Shown here: piece by piece, positions 60,289-64,000 of the stretch
Layout of the letters: each line of letters starts with the position of its first letter
Position numbering within the stretch: position 1 is the stretch's first letter
Origin: Streptomyces bauhiniae
GTDB taxonomy: Bacteria > Actinomycetota > Actinomycetes > Streptomycetales > Streptomycetaceae
Reading direction: 5' to 3'
Assembly: GCF_004784475.1 (NCBI RefSeq)
Contig: NZ_SRRT01000005.1
Location: 124,001 to 188,000 of the forward strand
Length of the DNA: 64,000 nucleotides
The notes under the pieces: generated by a model
Seen by the model: the letters and a program-made list of their open reading frames with translations, nothing else
What the model was told of the DNA's origin: nothing
Databases searched by the model: none
Program-made: the position numbers and the translations under genes

Positions 60289-60306
60289 CGACCGAATGAT
60301 CGGTCG
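60289..60306. promoter_or_regulatory. Palindromic operator CGACCGA-ATGA-TCGGTCG
   Basis: Perfect 7-base arms with a 4-base spacer, 59 bases upstream of the paaK-like start and immediately before the triple tandem repeat. Typical TetR-family geometry; no TetR gene is adjacent. Confidence 0.6.
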
Positions 60307-60309
60307 TCC

Positions 60310-60345
60310 GTATTGCGTGTCGTATTGCGTGTCGTGTTGCGTGTC
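60310..60345. repeat. Three tandem 12-bp repeats upstream of the phenylacetate-CoA ligase gene
   Basis: GTATTGCGTGTC at 60310-60321 and 60322-60333, then GTGTTGCGTGTC at 60334-60345 (one change), followed by GCGTGTGG. They end 20 bases before ATG 60366 and cover the region between operator and Shine-Dalgarno. Confidence 0.75.
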
Positions 60346-60365
60346 GCGTGTGGAGGGATGCCCCG

Positions 60366-61661
60366 ATGGCGGATGAGACGGACCTGCTGGACGCGGGCGA
60401 GCGGCTCGGACCGGAGGAGCTGCGGGCACTCCAGTTGGAGCGGCTGCGCGCCTCGCTGCGGCACGCCTACGCGCAGGTGCCGTTCTACCGGGAGTCCTTC
60501 GACAAGGCGGGGGTGCGCCCCGAGGACTGCCGTTCGCTGGCGGACCTCGCGCACTTCCCCTTCACCACCAAGGCGGACTTGCGGGCGAACTACCCGTACG
60601 GGATGTTCGCGGTGCCCAGGGAGCGGGTGCGGCGGCTGCACGCGTCCAGTGGGACGACGGGGCTGCCCACGGTGGTGGGCTACACCGACAACGACCTTTC
60701 GGTGTGGGCGGACATGGTGGCCCGCTCGATCCGGGCGGCCGGCGGGCGGCCCGGTGACATCGTCCATGTGGCGTACGGCTATGGATTGTTCACCGGAGGA
60801 CTGGGCGCGCACTATGGCGCCGAGCGGCTGGGGTGCACGGTGGTGCCCGCGTCCGGGGGCATGACGTCCCGGCAGGTGCGGCTGATCCAGGATCTCGGGC
60901 CCGGCGTCATCATGGTCACCCCCTCGTACATGCTGACGCTGCTGGACGAGTTCGAGCGGCAGGGCGTGGACCCGCGCTCGACCTCGCTGCGGGTGGGGGT
61001 GTTCGGGGCGGAGCCGTGGACGGAGAGCATGCGGCGGGAGATCGAGGAGCGGTTCGCCATCGACGCCGTGGACATCTACGGGCTGTCGGAAGTCATCGGT
61101 CCCGGTGTGGCGCAGGAGTGCGTGGAGACCAAGGACGGTCTGCATGTGTGGGAGGACCACTTCTATCCGGAGGTGGTGGACCCGGTCACCGGTGAGGTGC
61201 TGCCGGAGGGCGAGCGGGGCGAGCTGGTGTTCACCTCACTCACCAAGGAGGCGATGCCGGTCGTCCGTTACCGGACGCGGGACCTGACCCGGCTGCTGCC
61301 GGGGACGGCGCGGGTGTTCCGGCGGATGGAGAAGATCACCGGGCGCAGCGACGACATGGTGATCCTGCGCGGGGTCAATCTGTTCCCGACCCAGATCGAG
61401 GAGATCGTGCTGCGCACCCCCGGTGTGGCGCCGCACTTCCAGCTCCGGCTGACGCGGGAGGGCCGCATGGACGCGCTCACCGTACGGGCGGAGGCGCGGC
61501 CGGGTGCCACGCCGGAGGTGCGGGAGGCGGCGGCCCGGTCGATCGCGGCGGCGGCGAAGGACGGCATCGGGGTGTCGGTGTCCGTGGAGATCGTGGAGCC
61601 GGAGTCGCTGGAGCGCTCGGTCGGCAAGATCCGCCGCATCGTGGACCTCCGCCCTCGCTAG
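60366..61661 (+). CDS. paaK: Phenylacetate--CoA ligase
   Basis: 431 residues from ATG 60366 (GGAGGG upstream). AMP-forming ligase of the PaaK group: P-loop-like RLHASSGTTGLPTVVGYT, then SGGMTSRQVRLIQDLGPGVIMVTPSYMLTLLDE, DIYGLSEVIGPGVAQEC, and YRTRDLTRLLPGTARVFRRMEKITGRSDDMVILRGVNLFPTQIE. The catalytic C-terminal lysine is in RSVGKIRRIVDLR. It activates phenylacetate for the phenylacetyl-CoA pathway. The other paa genes are not in the window. It shares a CTAG stop overlap with the convergent acyl-CoA synthetase. Confidence 0.93.
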   Translation: MADETDLLDAGERLGPEELRALQLERLRASLRHAYAQVPFYRESFDKAGVRPEDCRSLADLAHFPFTTKADLRANYPYGMFAVPRERVRRLHASSGTTGLPTVVGYTDNDLSVWADMVARSIRAAGGRPGDIVHVAYGYGLFTGGLGAHYGAERLGCTVVPASGGMTSRQVRLIQDLGPGVIMVTPSYMLTLLDEFERQGVDPRSTSLRVGVFGAEPWTESMRREIEERFAIDAVDIYGLSEVIGPGVAQECVETKDGLHVWEDHFYPEVVDPVTGEVLPEGERGELVFTSLTKEAMPVVRYRTRDLTRLLPGTARVFRRMEKITGRSDDMVILRGVNLFPTQIEEIVLRTPGVAPHFQLRLTREGRMDALTVRAEARPGATPEVREAAARSIAAAAKDGIGVSVSVEIVEPESLERSVGKIRRIVDLRPR

Positions 61662-63151
61662 CCGAGTTGGTTCCGCAGCTCCCTTTTCAGGATCTTGCCG
61701 CTGGCGTTGCGCGGGAGGCCGGGCACGAAGTGCACGCGCTTGGGGGCCTTGAAGGCGGGGAGCTGCTCGCGGACGTGGGCGATCAGCGCGTCCTCGGTGA
61801 CCTCGCCACGGGTCACCACGACCGCGGTGACCGCCTCGATCCAGCGCTCGTCGGGCAGCCCGATCACGGCGGCCTCGGCGACCGCGTCGTGGGTGTAGAG
61901 GGCGTCCTCGACCTGCCGGGAGGCGACCAGCACCCCGCCGGAGTTGATGACGTCCTTCACCCGGTCCACGATCGTGAAGTAGCCGTCGGCGTCGCGTACC
62001 GCGAGGTCGCCGGAGTGGAACCAGCCGTCGCGGAAGGCGTCGGCACTCTCCTCGGGCTTGTCCCAGTAGCCCTCGCAGAGCTGGGGCGAGCGGTAGACGA
62101 TCTCGCCGGGCGTGCCGTCGGGCACCTCCGCGCCCTCCTCGTCCACCACGCGGGCGTCCACGAACAGCACGGTGCGGCCGCAGGAATCCAGGCGGCCCTT
62201 GTGCTCGTTCGGGGCGAGGACGGTGGCGAGCGGGCCGATCTCGCTCTGTCCGAAGCAGTTGTAGAAGGCCAGCTTCGGCAGCCGTTCGCGCAGCTTCTCC
62301 AGCACGGGCACCGGCATGATCGAGGCGCCGTAGTACGCCTTGCGCAGGCCGCCGAGGTCGCGGTCGGCGAAGTCGGGGCGGGCCGCGAGCGCGATCCACA
62401 CGGTGGGCGGCGCGAACAGGCTGTCGCAGCGGCCCTGTTCGATCAGGTCGAGCAGGCGGTCGCCGTCGGGGGCGTCGAGGATCGTGTTGGTCGCGCCGAC
62501 CGCGAGGTAGGGCAGCAGGAAGACGTGCATCTGCGCCGAGTGGTAGAGCGGCAGCGCGTGCACGGGGAGGTCACCGGCGCTCAGGTCGAGGGCGGTGATG
62601 GCGCTGAGGTACTCGTGGACCAGCGCCCGGTGGGTCATCATCGCGCCCTTGGGCAGCGCGGTGGTGCCTGAGGTGTACAGCAGTTGGACGAGGTCCTCGG
62701 TGCGCGGCTCGGGCCCGTCGTACGGCTCGGTGCCGGCCAGCCCCGCGAGCAGGGAGCCGTCGGCGTCGCGCAGCGGGAGGGTGCGGGTGCCGGCCGGGAG
62801 CCGGTCGGCGAGGGCCGGGTCGGTGAGGGTGAGGGCGCTGCCGGACTGGTCGAGCAGATAGGCGAGGTCGGCGCCGGTGAGGTTCTGGTTGACCGGGACG
62901 TGGACGAGGCCCGCGCGGGCGCAGCCGAGGAAGGCGATGAGGTAGGCGTCGGAGTTGTGGCCGTAGGCGGCGACCCGGTCGCCCGTCTCCAGTCCCTCGG
63001 CCAGCAGCAGGGCGGCGGCGCGGGAGACGGCGTCGTCCAGTTCGGCGTAGGTCCAGGTGCGGTCGCCGTACTTCAGCGCCACGCGTGCCGGGGTGCGGCG
63101 GGCGCTGCGGCGCAGCACTCCGTCGACGGTGCTGCCGTGTCCCTGTGTCAT
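61658..63151 (-). CDS. AMP-dependent acyl-CoA synthetase
   Basis: 497 residues from ATG 63151. ANL superfamily motifs: LLYTSGTTALPKGAMMTHRALVHE, YNCFGQSEIG, GWFHSGDLAVRDADGYFTIVDRVKDVINSGGVLV, and the terminal lysine in ASGKILKRELR. It activates a fatty or aryl acid to the CoA ester; substrate not predictable. It converges on paaK with the stop codons overlapping by CTAG, and follows a phytoene-desaturase-like gene transcribed the same way after a 55-base gap. Confidence 0.92.
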   Translation of the reverse strand: MTQGHGSTVDGVLRRSARRTPARVALKYGDRTWTYAELDDAVSRAAALLLAEGLETGDRVAAYGHNSDAYLIAFLGCARAGLVHVPVNQNLTGADLAYLLDQSGSALTLTDPALADRLPAGTRTLPLRDADGSLLAGLAGTEPYDGPEPRTEDLVQLLYTSGTTALPKGAMMTHRALVHEYLSAITALDLSAGDLPVHALPLYHSAQMHVFLLPYLAVGATNTILDAPDGDRLLDLIEQGRCDSLFAPPTVWIALAARPDFADRDLGGLRKAYYGASIMPVPVLEKLRERLPKLAFYNCFGQSEIGPLATVLAPNEHKGRLDSCGRTVLFVDARVVDEEGAEVPDGTPGEIVYRSPQLCEGYWDKPEESADAFRDGWFHSGDLAVRDADGYFTIVDRVKDVINSGGVLVASRQVEDALYTHDAVAEAAVIGLPDERWIEAVTAVVVTRGEVTEDALIAHVREQLPAFKAPKRVHFVPGLPRNASGKILKRELRNQLG

Positions 63152-63206
63152 GAGAGCCGATCCTCGGGCCGGCCGGTCCCGAGGTCAAGATCTTCGGCGG
63201 CCGGGG

Positions 63207-64000
63207 TCACTCCCCCAGCACGGCCATCGCCGCGTTGTGTCCCGGCACCCCGCTGACCCCGCCGCCGCGCACCGCGCCCGCGCCGCACAGCAGGACATTG
63301 GCGTGCCGGGTCTCCACGCCCCAGCGTCCGGTGCCGTCCTCGGCGTAGGGCCAGGTGAGGGGGCGGTGGAAGATGTTGCCGCCGGGCAGGCCGAGGTCGC
63401 GGTCGAGGTCGAGCGGGGTCTTGGCCTCGATGCAGGGGCGGCCGTCGGCGTCGGTGGCCAGGCAGTCCGCGAGGGGTTCGGCGAGGTGGGCGTCGAGCTG
63501 GGCGAGGGTGGACTTGAGGAGTTCCTCGCGTACGGCGTCGTTGTCGTGGGCGAAGAGGCGGGCGGGGGTGTGCAGGCCGAAGAGGGTGAGGGTCTGGTAG
63601 CCGCGCCCGGCGAGGTCGGGGCCGAGGATGGTGGGGTCGGTCAGGGAGTGGCAGTAGATCTCCGAGGGCGGCGCGGTGGGGAGTTGGCCCGCGGCGGCCT
63701 GGGCGTGGGCGGTGGCGAGCTGCTGGTAGCCCTCGGCGATGTGGAAGGTCCCGGCGAACGCCTCGCGCGGGTCGACGGAGCTGTCCTTGAGCCGGGGCAG
63801 CCTCGTGAGCAGCATGTTCACCTTGAGCTGGGCGCCCTCGGCGGGCTCGGGCGCCGGATCTCCGGTGAGGGCGGCGAGTTCGCGCGGGGAGGCGCCCACC
63901 AGGACGTGCCGGGCGGCGGCGACGCCCTCGCCGTCGGCGGTGCGGTAGGTGACCTCGGCGGTGCGGCCGTCGGTGTCGATACGGACGGCCTCGTGCCCGG
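63207..64000 (-). CDS. Phytoene-desaturase-like FAD/NAD(P) oxidoreductase, C-terminal part (5' end outside window)
   Basis: The frame is open from the right edge to the stop at 63207, giving about 264 C-terminal residues. The end GGNIFHRPLTWPYAEDG..VETRHANVLLCGAGAVRGGGVSGVPGHNAAMAVL is the FAD-binding C-terminus of the amine oxidase/phytoene dehydrogenase-like (PYROXD2-type) family. The N-terminal FAD motif is outside the window. It is upstream of, and may be co-transcribed with, the acyl-CoA synthetase. Confidence 0.82.
   Translation of the reverse strand, partial: GHEAVRIDTDGRTAEVTYRTADGEGVAAARHVLVGASPRELAALTGDPAPEPAEGAQLKVNMLLTRLPRLKDSSVDPREAFAGTFHIAEGYQQLATAHAQAAAGQLPTAPPSEIYCHSLTDPTILGPDLAGRGYQTLTLFGLHTPARLFAHDNDAVREELLKSTLAQLDAHLAEPLADCLATDADGRPCIEAKTPLDLDRDLGLPGGNIFHRPLTWPYAEDGTGRWGVETRHANVLLCGAGAVRGGGVSGVPGHNAAMAVLGE

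Noticed and set aside
60310..60345. CRISPR array
   Set aside because: The three 12-bp repeats are contiguous without spacers and there is no cas gene.

Overview
The window is chromosomal DNA from a Streptomyces or a very close relative. The evidence is very high G+C, GTG and TTG starts with GTGA/ATGA couplings, a two-domain chaplin with an LAXTG sortase signal, a SigB-like stress sigma factor with its own class of promoter, an NsdA/NsdB-type TPR regulator, a DUF397 protein and many Sec-exported hydrolases. I see no rRNA, tRNA, CRISPR array, insertion sequence, integrase or phage gene. Sixty protein genes are supported; the first and last are cut by the window edges. From memory of S. coelicolor numbering, nsdB (SCO7252), chpB (SCO7257) and sigL (SCO7278) lie in this order, so the 29-55 kb part may be the equivalent of that right-arm region; this needs a synteny check.

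Layout. 0-7 kb: saccharopine dehydrogenase-like end, secreted M1 peptidase, FAD dehydrogenase with its TetR regulator and an operator array, AlkB-type dioxygenase, MBL hydrolase, universal stress protein. 7-10.5 kb: the most unusual unit, three translationally coupled genes encoding a receiver/thioredoxin-reductase-like fusion without the CxxC pair, a cyclic-nucleotide-domain histidine kinase and a stand-alone UBP-type zinc finger. 10.5-18 kb: secreted SGNH hydrolase, M4 peptidase and S12 serine hydrolase, an AIM24 protein, and a TPR/polyprenyl synthase pair. 18-27.5 kb: a hypothetical, membrane proteins, a LysR/SDR divergent pair, a TetR/MFS efflux operon with two operators, a flavin monooxygenase, RNase H, VOC proteins. 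27.5-31.4 kb: kinase-like and VOC genes, then a SigB-family sigma gene convergent with an RsbW-like kinase; both carry GNNTN-N14-GGGTAY promoters.

31.8-38 kb is metabolic (two aldo/keto reductases, LysR, DinB, adenosine deaminase, acyl-CoA dehydrogenase). 38-43 kb looks like a light-response locus without carotenoid genes: SDR-DUF2867, photolyase, MerR/B12-fold regulator and a divergent ECF sigma factor. 43-49 kb: secreted GH2 exo-glucosaminidase-like enzyme, GlsB/YeaQ protein, two acetyltransferases, chaplin. 49-60 kb: secreted alpha/beta hydrolase, DUF4232 protein, PAS-PPM phosphatase-like protein, NsdA/B-type regulator, phosphotransferase, cell-wall amidase, universal stress protein, DUF397 protein. 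60-64 kb: phenylacetate-CoA ligase behind a striking repeat/operator region, an acyl-CoA synthetase, and the end of a phytoene-desaturase-like oxidoreductase.

The main theme is stress and development: stress sigma factor and anti-sigma, universal stress proteins, redox signalling, DNA repair (AlkB, photolyase), aerial-hypha surface protein and regulators of differentiation, with exported degradative enzymes between them. Starts were chosen from Shine-Dalgarno sequences and family alignments from memory; residue numbers refer to the chosen starts.
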